NCBI GenBank assembly: GCA_002492295.1
Contig: DKYC01000070.1
Span: forward strand, 1-32,816
Source of the DNA: Lachnospiraceae bacterium UBA7110
GTDB lineage: Bacteria > Bacillota > Clostridia > Lachnospirales > Lachnospiraceae
Direction of reading: 5' to 3'
DNA: 32,816 nucleotides
Part shown: positions 15,269 through 23,288 of the stretch, one piece after another
How positions within the stretch are numbered: position 1 is the stretch's first letter
Layout of the letters: each line of letters begins with the position of its first letter
Notes under the pieces: model-generated
Databases searched by the model: none
The model's input: the letters and a program-made list of their open reading frames with translations, nothing else
What the model was told of the DNA's origin: nothing
Program-made: the position numbers and the translations under genes

Positions 15269-15297
15269 ACTATACAACAATTTGGAAAATTTGTAAA
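15269..15297 (-). promoter_or_regulatory. Sigma-A promoter of the folT transcript
   Basis: On the minus strand TTTACA (plus 15292-15297), a 17-nt spacer and TATAGT (plus 15269-15274) form a good promoter. The start point near 15262 lies about 30 nt before the THF aptamer. Confidence 0.7.
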
Positions 15298-15342
15298 CAG
15301 AAATTTGAAAAATGAAGAAATAAAAAAAAGAATAAAATCCAG

Positions 15343-15371
15343 TTGCAAGAACTGATGTTTGGTGATATGAT
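15343..15371 (+). promoter_or_regulatory. Sigma-A promoter of the Mrr-like/YlmH operon
   Basis: TTGCAA (15343-15348), a 17-nt spacer and TATGAT (15366-15371), with TGA just before the -10 hexamer as an extended element. It lies 40 nt before the Mrr-like gene and is divergent from the folT promoter. Confidence 0.75.
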
Positions 15372-15410
15372 GTTATTGTTAAGGGGTATTTGGGGGAGAG
15401 GAAAGAAAAA

Positions 15411-15881
15411 ATGACAGGAAATATGATTGGTATAATAGCAGTTATTTTTACAGGGGCTGTAATTGTTACCGTGGCAGGGATAATGCTTTGCAGGCGTTTT
15501 CGCAGGAACGCGAGGGCACAGGAGCTGGACAATATGGAGGGGCTGGAATTTGAGTATTATTGTGCGGATTTGCTTGCGGCGAACGGATTTATTGAGGTGG
15601 AGGTCACGAAGGGGAGCGGTGACTATGGGATTGATATTCTCGCAGAAAAGGATGGCGTGACATATGCCATACAGTGTAAGCGTTATACGGGTCTGGTGGG
15701 CGTGAAAGCAGTGCAGGAGGCATATGCGGGGCGCGATTATTATGACAGGATGGTGGGAGCGGTGATGACGAACCAGTATTTTACGAAGCCTGCGGCAGAG
15801 GCGGCAGGAAAGCTCAAGATATTGATGTGGGACAGGGATTATATTGAATTTTTGGAGGATAATCAAAATGGATGCGGATGA
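15411..15881 (+). CDS. Membrane-anchored Mrr-type restriction endonuclease-like protein
   Basis: 156-aa protein. One hydrophobic helix spans about residues 6-26, followed by a basic RRFRRN stretch that should stay in the cytoplasm. Residues 42-150 match the Mrr/type IV restriction nuclease fold: an acidic residue in MEGLEFEYYCADLL, Asp75 in GSGDYGIDI and Gln88-Cys-Lys90 in YAIQCKRY, the PD-(D/E)xK active-site set. The remainder (KAVQEAYAGRDYY, VMTNQYF) is typical of the family. No DNA-recognition domain is visible. Proteins of this type are usually annotated as restriction enzymes, but a role in DNA repair or membrane-linked defence is equally open. The start is an ATG; the 3' end overlaps ylmH by 14 nt. 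Confidence 0.85.
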   Translation: MTGNMIGIIAVIFTGAVIVTVAGIMLCRRFRRNARAQELDNMEGLEFEYYCADLLAANGFIEVEVTKGSGDYGIDILAEKDGVTYAIQCKRYTGLVGVKAVQEAYAGRDYYDRMVGAVMTNQYFTKPAAEAAGKLKILMWDRDYIEFLEDNQNGCG

Positions 15882-16626
15882 GGCATTGTTTCAAAAACGG
15901 CTTGCGGAGCTTGCAAATAAAGCGTATACAGAGGGGCGGTATTTATTTACGGGATTTTTGTCGCTTGCCGAGCTGAATGTCTTTTATCAGACGGAACGGG
16001 AATTTTCGTATGTGACGGTGACAGCTTTTGGCGGGACGGAGGACTGTGAGCGGGTGATGCTGCGGTTCGGGGACGAGGCGCTTTGCGGCTATGAGGAGCC
16101 GTTCCCGATTGCCTGCGTGGAGATTGCGCCGCTTGTCGAGAAATTTAGCGAGGAGCTGAATCACAGGGATTACCTGGGGGCGCTGATGAATTTGGGAATT
16201 GAGCGGGCGACGCTTGGGGATATTGTGATTATTGGAAAACATGCGTTTTTGTTTTGTACGGAAAAGATGTCTTCTTATATTGTGGCCCAGCTGGATAAAG
16301 TACGGCATACGAGTGTCCGGTGCGAAATTGCAAAAGAGATTCCTGAAAGTACGGTTACGAGACAGGAGCGGACGACCTTTCAGGTAAATGCGGCGCGGGC
16401 GGACAGCGTGATTGCGAAGCTGTATCATTTGTCACGCAGCGAGAGCGTGGAACTGTTTCGCGCGAAGAAGGTGTTTGTGAACGGCAGGCTGAATGAGAAT
16501 AACAGCGGGCAGCTCAAGCCGGGGGATAAAGTGTCGGTCCGGGGGTACGGACGGTTTACGTTTGTGGGGATTTCGGGGGAGACCCGCAAGGGGAAGCTGA
16601 ATGTGGAGGCGGATGTGTACTGCTGA
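15868..16626 (+). CDS. ylmH: S4-domain RNA-binding protein, YlmH family
   Basis: 252-aa protein related to Bacillus YlmH, which binds 50S subunits and takes part in ribosome-associated quality control. The N-terminal two-thirds is the YlmH-type domain (EREFSYVTVTAFGG, then RDYLGALMNLGIERATLGDIVI). The S4 domain lies at about residues 180-240 (RADSVIAKLYHLSRSES, VFVNGRL, KPGDKVSVRGYGRF). GGAGG lies 10 nt before the ATG. In many Firmicutes ylmH lies in the division cluster near divIVA; here it stands alone behind an Mrr-like nuclease gene and overlaps it. Confidence 0.9.
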   Translation: MDADEALFQKRLAELANKAYTEGRYLFTGFLSLAELNVFYQTEREFSYVTVTAFGGTEDCERVMLRFGDEALCGYEEPFPIACVEIAPLVEKFSEELNHRDYLGALMNLGIERATLGDIVIIGKHAFLFCTEKMSSYIVAQLDKVRHTSVRCEIAKEIPESTVTRQERTTFQVNAARADSVIAKLYHLSRSESVELFRAKKVFVNGRLNENNSGQLKPGDKVSVRGYGRFTFVGISGETRKGKLNVEADVYC

Positions 16627-16689
16627 TTTTCGCGGCGCTCCAAGTCACACATCGGTGTAATAGAAATGTGGAATTGGCGGTAAAAGCTG

Positions 16690-16718
16690 TTGCATTCGTT
16701 TTGTAGAGTTGTTATAAT
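16690..16718 (+). promoter_or_regulatory. Sigma-A promoter of the pentose operon
   Basis: TTGCAT (16690-16695), a 17-nt spacer and a perfect TATAAT (16713-16718). The leader to the kinase start is about 75 nt. I saw no clear CRE site or operator in it. Confidence 0.8.
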
Positions 16719-16798
16719 GAAGGCATAGTGTGGCAGATATTTTGTGCATTTTGACAGATTTATTTGTGAAAAATATAACAAACAGGAGGTTACAATTT

Positions 16799-18400
16799 AT
16801 GGGACTTGACGCAAAGACTGCAATTGAGAGCGGCAAGACTGCGCTCGGCATTGAGTTTGGTTCTACCCGTATTAAGGCGGTGCTGATTGATGAAAACCAG
16901 GAAGTTCTTGCGGTTGGAAACCATGACTGGGAAAACCAGCTGGAAAACAACATTTGGACGTACAGCCTTGACGCAATTTGGAAGGGACTTCAGGGCTGCT
17001 ATCAGGATTTGGCTGGACAGGTGAAGGACAAGTACGGCGTTCCGATTAAGACGCTTGGCTCGATTGGATTCAGTGCCATGATGCATGGTTATATGGCATT
17101 TGATAAGAACGGCGAACTGTTGGTGCCGTTTCGGACGTGGAGAAACACGATTACACAGGATGCGAGTGAAAAGCTCACGAAATTATTCAATTACCACATT
17201 CCCCAAAGATGGAGCATCGCACATCTTTATCAGGCAATTTTGAACGGTGAGGCGCATGTAGGAGACGTTGCGTTTTTTACTACGCTTGCGGGCTATATTC
17301 ATTGGCGGCTTAGCGGCGAAAAGGTGCTCGGGGTTGGGGATGCGTCAGGTATGTTCCCGATTGATATTGATACAAAGGATTTTAACCGGAGAATGATTGC
17401 GCAGTTTGACGCGCTTGTGGCGGATAAGAAGTACGGATGGAAGCTTGCGGATATTCTGCCAAAGGTTCTGCTTTCCGGGGAAAAGGCGGGTACGCTTACG
17501 GCAGAGGGGGCAAAGCTGCTTGACGTGACAGGTACGCTGCAGGCAGGCATTCCGATGTGTCCGCCGGAGGGCGACGCCGGTACGGGTATGGTTGCGACGA
17601 ACAGCGTGGCTCAGAGAACCGGTAATATTTCCGCAGGAACTTCGGTGTTTGCGATGGCTGTTCTGGAGAAGGACTTGTCAAAGTCATATGATGAGCTTGA
17701 CCTTGTGACAACGCCGGATGGCAGTTTGGTTGCGATGGTGCACTGCAATAACTGTACTTCGGATCTGAATGCGTGGGTGAACATTTTCCGGGAATTCCAG
17801 GAGGCAATGGGACAGAAAACGGATATGAACGAGCTTTACGGGACGCTTTACAGGAAGGCGCTTGAGGGCGATGCAGACTGCGGCGGACTGTTGGCATACG
17901 GTTATTTTTCGGGCGAGCACGTAACGGGATTTGCCGAGGGCAGACCGCTCTTTGTGCGTACGCCGGATGCAAAGTTCAGCCTTGCGAATTTTATGCGTGT
18001 AAATCTGTTTACGGCACTTGGCGCGATTAAGATTGGCATGGATATTTTGTTTAAGCAGGAGCATGTGACGCTTGATGAGCTTTTGGGACATGGCGGATTG
18101 TTTAAGACGGAAGGCGTCGGGCAGAAGGTTGTCGCGGCGGCGGTGAACGTGCCTGTTTCGGTGATGAAGACGGCGGGCGAGGGCGGTGCATGGGGCATTG
18201 CGGTGCTTGCAAATTATATGGTGACAAAGGGAGCGGAAGAGTCGCTTGGCGATTATCTGAACAATAAAGTATTTGCGGGACAGGAATCCGTACGTATGGA
18301 GCCGGATGCGAAAGATGTCGCGGGATTCGAAACGTTTATCGAACGGTATAAGAAGGGGCTTGTGATTGAGCGCGCAGCATGTGAAGGACTCCAAAGTTAG
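16799..18400 (+). CDS. FGGY-family pentulose kinase (xylulokinase/ribulokinase type)
   Basis: 533-aa FGGY kinase that phosphorylates a pentulose with ATP. The N-terminal ATPase fold shows GIEFGSTRIKAVLID; the catalytic Asp is near residue 259 in PPEGDAGTGMV; GTSVFAM and LLGHGGLFKTEGVGQ are ATP-site segments of the C-terminal half. Downstream araD and split transketolase argue for L-ribulose or D-xylulose as substrate, and L-ribulose best explains the epimerase (inference). The ATG at 16799 follows AGGAGGT by 8 nt. No arabinose isomerase or transporter is present here. Which pentulose is used cannot be fixed from sequence by eye. Confidence 0.88.
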   Translation: MGLDAKTAIESGKTALGIEFGSTRIKAVLIDENQEVLAVGNHDWENQLENNIWTYSLDAIWKGLQGCYQDLAGQVKDKYGVPIKTLGSIGFSAMMHGYMAFDKNGELLVPFRTWRNTITQDASEKLTKLFNYHIPQRWSIAHLYQAILNGEAHVGDVAFFTTLAGYIHWRLSGEKVLGVGDASGMFPIDIDTKDFNRRMIAQFDALVADKKYGWKLADILPKVLLSGEKAGTLTAEGAKLLDVTGTLQAGIPMCPPEGDAGTGMVATNSVAQRTGNISAGTSVFAMAVLEKDLSKSYDELDLVTTPDGSLVAMVHCNNCTSDLNAWVNIFREFQEAMGQKTDMNELYGTLYRKALEGDADCGGLLAYGYFSGEHVTGFAEGRPLFVRTPDAKFSLANFMRVNLFTALGAIKIGMDILFKQEHVTLDELLGHGGLFKTEGVGQKVVAAAVNVPVSVMKTAGEGGAWGIAVLANYMVTKGAEESLGDYLNNKVFAGQESVRMEPDAKDVAGFETFIERYKKGLVIERAACEGLQS

Positions 18401-18520
18401 CAAAAGACGCTGACTAAAAAGTGGTAAGCCACATGCTCAAAAAAAGTAAATCAAACAAGTTTGCTATGCATTCTTTCGGATTATGGAAGATATTGAAGTT
18501 TAAGAAAGGAGTTCGTACAT

Positions 18521-19222
18521 ATGCTGGAGGAATTAAAGAAAAAGGTATATGAGGCGAATATGGATTTGCCCAAATACGGTCTTGTGACGTTTACGTGGGG
18601 AAACGTGAGCGCGATTGACCGCAAGAGCGGACTGTTCGTCATTAAGCCAAGCGGTGTTGACTATGATTTGTTGAAGCCTGAGGACATGGTTGTCATGGAT
18701 TTGGAAGGCAATAAAGTAGAGGGAAAATATAATCCTTCTTCGGATACGCCGACGCATTTGGAGCTATATAAAGCGTTTCCCGAAATCGGCGGTGTCGTGC
18801 ACACGCATAGTACATATGCCACGAGCTGGGCACAGTCGGGGAGGTCAATTCCGTGCTACGGCACGACGCATGCGGACTACATGTACGGGGAAATTCCTTG
18901 CGCGCGCGTGCTGACCCAGGAAGAGATTGACGACGGATACGAGAAGAACACAGGTACGCTTATTGTGGAAACTTTTAAGGATAAGGATGTCATGGCGGTT
19001 CCTGCCGTGCTCTGCAAAAACCACGGACCGTTCGCATGGGGGAAAGATGCGAAGGAGGCGGTGCATAATGCGGTTGTGCTTGAGGAGGTTGCGAAGATGG
19101 CGTTGTTTACGGAGCAGTTGAAGGCTGACGTGGAGCCTGCCCCGCAGCGGATACAGGATAAGCATTATTATAGGAAGCATGGTGCGAATGCGTATTATGG
19201 CAATAAGGTAGAGGAAGATTGA
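18521..19222 (+). CDS. araD: L-ribulose-5-phosphate 4-epimerase
   Basis: 233-aa class II aldolase-family enzyme converting L-ribulose-5-P to D-xylulose-5-P in the cytoplasm. Zinc ligands are His94 and His96 in VVHTHSTYATSWAQ and His168 in NHGPFAWG. The 4-epimerase-specific GTTHADYMYGEIPC segment (catalytic Asp) and the C-terminal RKHGANAYYG (catalytic Tyr) are both present, which separates it from fuculose aldolases. Length matches E. coli AraD. It is the second gene of the pentose operon, 120 nt after the kinase, and has a GAAAGGAG site. The 120-nt gap contains no structure I can support. Confidence 0.95.
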   Translation: MLEELKKKVYEANMDLPKYGLVTFTWGNVSAIDRKSGLFVIKPSGVDYDLLKPEDMVVMDLEGNKVEGKYNPSSDTPTHLELYKAFPEIGGVVHTHSTYATSWAQSGRSIPCYGTTHADYMYGEIPCARVLTQEEIDDGYEKNTGTLIVETFKDKDVMAVPAVLCKNHGPFAWGKDAKEAVHNAVVLEEVAKMALFTEQLKADVEPAPQRIQDKHYYRKHGANAYYGNKVEED

Positions 19223-19249
19223 GATTTTAATGAATGGAGGTATTGAAAC

Positions 19250-20083
19250 ATGACAAATTTGGAACTTCAAAGAGCAGCAAATGAAGTTCGTAAAGGTATC
19301 GTCACAGGCGTTCATGCGGCGAAAGCGGGACATCCGGGCGGTTCGTTATCGGCGGCAGATATCTTTACATTTCTTTATTTCGAGGAGATGAACATTGACC
19401 CGAAGAATCCGAAGAAAGCAGACAGAGACCGCTTTGTTCTCTCAAAGGGACATACGGCGCCGGGGCTTTATTCGGCACTTGCAAACCGCGGATATTTTCC
19501 GGTTGAGGATTTGGTGACGCTTAGAAAGCTCGGCTCTTATTTGCAGGGACATCCCTGTATGCAGCATGTGCCGGGTGTTGATATGTCGTCGGGTTCGCTT
19601 GGACAGGGTATTTCCGTTGCGTGCGGGATGGCGCTTGGTGCAAAGATGTCAAATGAGGGGTATCGTGTGTACACGCTGCTTGGTGACGGTGAGCTTGAGG
19701 AAGGTCAGGTTTGGGAGGCATCAATGTTTGCAGGGCACAGAAAGCTCGACAATCTCTGCGTGATTGTGGATAATAACGGATTGCAGATTGACGGTAAGAT
19801 TGAGGACGTATGTTCGCCATATCCGATTGATAAGAAATTTGAGGCATTTAATTTCCATGTAATTAATCTCGACGATGCGCATGATTTTGATAAAATCCGT
19901 GCCGCGTTTAAGGAGGCAAGAGAGACAAAAGGAATGCCGACGGCGATTATTGCACATTCCCTGAAGGGCAAAGGCGTGTCCTTTATGGAAGGAAGTGTGG
20001 ACTGGCACGGTAAGGCTCCAAACGACGAGGAGTATGCTGTTGCTATGGCGGATTTGGAGAAAATCGCGCAAAAATTGGGTTAG
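19250..20083 (+). CDS. Transketolase, N-terminal (TPP/pyrimidine-side) subunit
   Basis: 277-aa half-transketolase. It contains the thiamine diphosphate-binding region: GHPGGSLSAADIF, SKGHTAPGLYSALA, GDGELEEGQVWEA and DNNGLQIDG. Full-length transketolases fuse this to the next subunit; a split pair is common in Clostridia and archaea. It uses the D-xylulose-5-P made by the two upstream genes, transferring two-carbon units in the non-oxidative pentose phosphate pathway. It lies 27 nt after araD with a GGAGG site. Confidence 0.95.
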   Translation: MTNLELQRAANEVRKGIVTGVHAAKAGHPGGSLSAADIFTFLYFEEMNIDPKNPKKADRDRFVLSKGHTAPGLYSALANRGYFPVEDLVTLRKLGSYLQGHPCMQHVPGVDMSSGSLGQGISVACGMALGAKMSNEGYRVYTLLGDGELEEGQVWEASMFAGHRKLDNLCVIVDNNGLQIDGKIEDVCSPYPIDKKFEAFNFHVINLDDAHDFDKIRAAFKEARETKGMPTAIIAHSLKGKGVSFMEGSVDWHGKAPNDEEYAVAMADLEKIAQKLG

Positions 20084-20102
20084 GAAAGGAGCATAGGGAA
20101 AA

Positions 20103-21047
20103 ATGGCGGATGTGAAAAAAATAGCAACAAGAGAGAGCTACGGTAATGCTCTCGTTGAGATAGGAAAAGAAAATCCGAATTTGGTCGTTCTTGACGCAGA
20201 TCTTGCGGCGGCGACAAAGACGGGCATGTTCCGGAAAGCATTTCCGGACAGACATATCGATTGTGGTATCGCGGAGTCAAATATGACAGGCGTGGCGGCA
20301 GGCTTGTCGCTTTCGGGAAAAATTCCGTTTATGAGTTCGTTTGCAATGTTTGCGGCGGGACGTGCGTTTGAGCAGGTGAGAAACTCTATCGGTTATCCGC
20401 ATTTAAATGTCAAAATCGGCGCGACACATGCAGGCATCACAGTAGGCGAGGACGGTGCGTCCCATCAGTGCAATGAGGACATTGCGTTAATGCGTACGAT
20501 ACCGGGTATGGTGGTGATGTGTCCGGCGGATGACGTTGAGGCGAAGGCAGCAGTGCGTGCGGCAGTGGAATATGAGGGACCGGTGTATATCCGCTTCGGG
20601 CGTGCGGCAGTTCCCGTGATTAATGACAGACCGGATTATAAATTTGAAATTGGAAAGGGTACAGTTGTCAGAGAGGGCACGGATGTAACGATTGTGGCAA
20701 CGGGTATCTGTGTGGATTCGGCGCTTGGCGCAGCGGAAATGCTTGAAAAGGACGGTGTGAGTGCAGAGGTCATCAACATCTGTACGATTAAGCCGCTTGA
20801 CGAGGAAATTATCGTTAATTCCGTTAGGAAAACGGGTAAGTGTGTGACGGCAGAGGAGCATTCCGTAATCGGCGGACTTGGCAGCGCGGTTTGCGATGCG
20901 CTTTGTAAGTCGTATCCTGCGCCTGTTTATAAGATTGGTATGCAGGATATGTTCGGCGAGTCTGGTTCCGCGGCGGCTTTGATTGAGAAATATAAGCTGG
21001 ATGCGAAGGGTGTTTACGAACAGGTGAAGGAGTTTTTAAACAAATAG
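20103..21047 (+). CDS. Transketolase, C-terminal subunit
   Basis: 314-aa partner of the preceding gene. It carries the pyrimidine-binding and C-terminal transketolase domains: LVVLDADLAAATKTGMF, DCGIAESNMTGVAAGLS, a catalytic Glu in the IAESN stretch, and THAGITVGEDGASHQ. Only 19 nt separate it from the N-terminal subunit gene, so the two are almost certainly made together to form an alpha2beta2 enzyme. AAAGGAG lies upstream of the ATG. The operon ends at a terminator 27 nt downstream. Confidence 0.95.
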   Translation: MADVKKIATRESYGNALVEIGKENPNLVVLDADLAAATKTGMFRKAFPDRHIDCGIAESNMTGVAAGLSLSGKIPFMSSFAMFAAGRAFEQVRNSIGYPHLNVKIGATHAGITVGEDGASHQCNEDIALMRTIPGMVVMCPADDVEAKAAVRAAVEYEGPVYIRFGRAAVPVINDRPDYKFEIGKGTVVREGTDVTIVATGICVDSALGAAEMLEKDGVSAEVINICTIKPLDEEIIVNSVRKTGKCVTAEEHSVIGGLGSAVCDALCKSYPAPVYKIGMQDMFGESGSAAALIEKYKLDAKGVYEQVKEFLNK

Positions 21048-21073
21048 TTCTAAAAGGACGCTGAAGGCAGATT

Positions 21074-21107
21074 AAGAGTCCACTGCGATATGGTGGGCTC
21101 TTTTTTT
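21074..21107 (+). terminator. Terminator of the pentose operon
   Basis: Arms AAGAGTCCAC (21074-21083) and GTGGGCTCTT (21093-21102) pair over 10 bp with one G-T pair, followed by T residues to 21107. Confidence 0.9.
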
Positions 21108-21143
21108 CAGATTTGATGGTTTTGAAAGGAGCAGGGTATTGGA

Positions 21144-22262
21144 ATGAATAATGCGAAGGTATATTTTACGACATTTAAGGCGACAGGGAGCGAAAATCTT
21201 TTGCAAAAGCTGCATCGGCTGATGAAGACGGCGGGATTTGAAACAATTGATTTTAAGGAGAAGTATGCGGCGATTAAAATCCATTTTGGCGAATATGGAA
21301 ATCTTGCGTTTCTGCGTCCGAATTATGCGCGGGTTGTGGCGGATTATGTCAAGGAGCTGGGGGAAAGCCGTTCCTGACGGACTGCAATACACTGTATGTG
21401 GGCAGCAGGAAGAACGCGCTTGACCATTTGGAAACGGCGTATATCAACGGATTCTCACCGTATCAGACAGGATGTCATGTCATTATCGGCGATGGATTGA
21501 AAGGAACGGACGAGGTGCTTGTTCCGATTGACGGCGAGTACGTGAAGGAAGCGAAAATCGGTCAGGCGATTATGGATGCGGATGTTTTTATTTCCCTGAC
21601 ACATTTTAAAGGGCACGAGATGGCAGGCTTTCGGCGGAACGCTGAAAAATATCGGAATGGGCTGCGGTTCGAGAGCAGGCAAGATGGAGCAGCATTGTGA
21701 CGGAAAGCCGGAGGTTGACCCGGCGTTATGTGTAGGCTGCGGCGCCTGCGACAGAATCTGTGCCCATGGCGCGCCCATTATCGAAAACGGGAAGGCGCAC
21801 ATTGACCATGACAAGTGCGTGGGATGCGGGCGCTGCCTCGCGGTGTGCCCGAGGGATGCGATCGCGGCGAGCTTTGAGGATTCCATTGCAATGTTAAATT
21901 ATAAAATGGCGGAGTATGCGTGGGCGGTCTGCAAGGATAAGCCCTGCTTCCATATTTCCCTGATCTGCGACGTATCTCCGAACTGCGACTGCCATGCGGA
22001 GAATGATATTCCGATTATTCCGAATGTCGGGATGCTTGCGTCGTTTGACCCCGTGGCGCTTGATCAGGCGTGTGCAGATTTGTGTAATCAGATGGAGCCT
22101 GTTGAGAGCAGTATTTTGGGAGAAAATTTGAAAGAGCATGGAAACCATGAAGGGCATGACCACTTCTATATGACGCATCCGGATACGGAATGGAAGTCGT
22201 GCATTGCGCATGCGGTGAAGATTGGACTTGGGACAGATCAGTATGAGCTGATTAAGATTTAA
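21144..22262 (+). pseudogene. DUF362 ferredoxin-type protein, interrupted by two compensating frameshifts
   Basis: The three reading-frame pieces together encode a DUF362 protein of about 372 aa with two 4Fe-4S motifs, CVGCGACDRIC and CVGCGRCLAVCP. Frame is lost in a five-G run at 21359-21363: adding one G restores KELGGKPFLTDCNTLYVG. Frame returns near 21627-21631, where one extra base in the TTTC run separates AGF from GGTLKNIGMGCG. Everything on either side keeps a normal coding pattern. Either the gene is freshly broken or the assembly has two homopolymer errors. Start ATG 21144 has GAAAGGAG upstream. DUF362 proteins are predicted iron-sulfur proteins of unclear reaction. Confidence 0.85.
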
Positions 22263-22292
22263 CCGGTATAGTTATTGATAAGGAAACATGAT

Positions 22293-22319
22293 AAAAGCTC
22301 CGTGTGAATCGGAGCTTTT
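22293..22319. terminator. Bidirectional terminator between DUF362 and the chemoreceptor gene
   Basis: Perfect 10-bp stem AAAAGCTCCG (22293-22302) with CGGAGCTTTT (22310-22319) and a 7-nt loop, with A and T runs on the two sides, serving the converging genes. Confidence 0.9.
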
Positions 22320-22344
22320 ACCGTTATATTTTTATATGGAATAC

Positions 22345-23271
22345 TTAAGGATTTGTGTCTTTCATCATTGGTTCAATCTGAGTCAGCAGATTATTCATAT
22401 CCTCAAACATCGTACTTTTAGTTGTACCAAGACTGCTGGCGCGGTTAATATGTTTTACGACTTCCTGATATTGATATTTGATTTTGTCAAAAAAATGACA
22501 TAGCATCTGTAGTTTTCCCTGCGATTCTCCAATCACATCCGAAATCTTATCCTGGACACAGGAAGCGCCTTCCGCTGCTTCCGTAATCTGCTCAAAGGAT
22601 TTGGAGGTGTTATTTACAATGTCAAAACTCTGTCCCAATGCCTGCTGTGATACGGCAATACTGTCATTGAGATGGTTTGCGCCGATTTCAACATTGTGAA
22701 CGCTCATATCGACATCGTCGGTCAGGACTTTTATTTCCTTGGCAAGTTCACCGACTTTTTCCGCGACAATTGCGAATCCTTTTCCATGACTGCCTGCCCT
22801 GGCTGCTTCAATGGACGCGTTTAACGCAAGAATGTTTGTTTCGTCGGCAATAGACACAATTTTTCCCATGCACTGCCGGATATCCTTTACGGCAAGCTGC
22901 AGCTGTTCAAACGTAGCTTCCATCACACTGTAGGATTCCTGAACCTGCTCAGAGGTATGCTTGAGCTTCTCCACCAGATCCTGTGCTCCCGATACGGTTT
23001 GGGAAATATCTTCCTTTACCTGCGCAAATTGACCGGCTGCCTGGTTGACGCTGGAAAAAGAGTCACCGAAATCCTGCAGCTGCGTTTGGAAATTTTCTGC
23101 CTCATTTAATACATTTGCAAAGGAACTGCTGACCATGCCTAGTTCCGATAACGATTCTACCTCTTTTATAGCGAGTTCTTTTTGGTAATCGCCCAAACTG
23201 TTTGCCACATGCAGGACAGGATAAAGGATTTTTGCATGCGCGTTTTTTTCTCGGTTTTTCTTTAAAAACAT
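22345..23271 (-). CDS. Soluble methyl-accepting chemotaxis-type protein
   Basis: 308-aa chemoreceptor signalling protein without a membrane helix. The hairpin tip is unmistakable: IVSIADETNILALNASIEAARAG, then GKGFAIVAEKVGELAKEI. The flanking regions are long coiled coil. The N-terminal 50 residues (LYPVLHVANSLGDYQKELA) hold no classical sensor domain. It probably works as a cytoplasmic array or signalling protein, taking its input from the FIST protein encoded 17 nt upstream (inference). GGGAGG precedes the ATG. No CheA, CheW or flagellar genes are in the window. Confidence 0.92.
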   Translation of the reverse strand: MFLKKNREKNAHAKILYPVLHVANSLGDYQKELAIKEVESLSELGMVSSSFANVLNEAENFQTQLQDFGDSFSSVNQAAGQFAQVKEDISQTVSGAQDLVEKLKHTSEQVQESYSVMEATFEQLQLAVKDIRQCMGKIVSIADETNILALNASIEAARAGSHGKGFAIVAEKVGELAKEIKVLTDDVDMSVHNVEIGANHLNDSIAVSQQALGQSFDIVNNTSKSFEQITEAAEGASCVQDKISDVIGESQGKLQMLCHFFDKIKYQYQEVVKHINRASSLGTTKSTMFEDMNNLLTQIEPMMKDTNP

Positions 23272-23288
23272 GATGAATTATCCTCCCT

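Noticed and set aside
14470..15348. Extended folT reading frame starting upstream of the riboswitch
   Set aside because: The extension reads through the THF aptamer and promoter; the ATG at 15027 has a good ribosome site.
15270..15866. 198-codon minus-strand ORF opposite the Mrr-like gene
   Set aside because: Overlaps the folT promoter and a conserved nuclease gene on the other strand; low-complexity translation.
17684..18403. Long minus-strand ORF opposite the FGGY kinase
   Set aside because: Shadow of a clearly real gene; its translation is rich in His, Arg and Cys with no domain.
18401..18520. Hairpin GTGG/CCAC between the kinase and araD as a terminator
   Set aside because: Only 4 bp and no T run follows.
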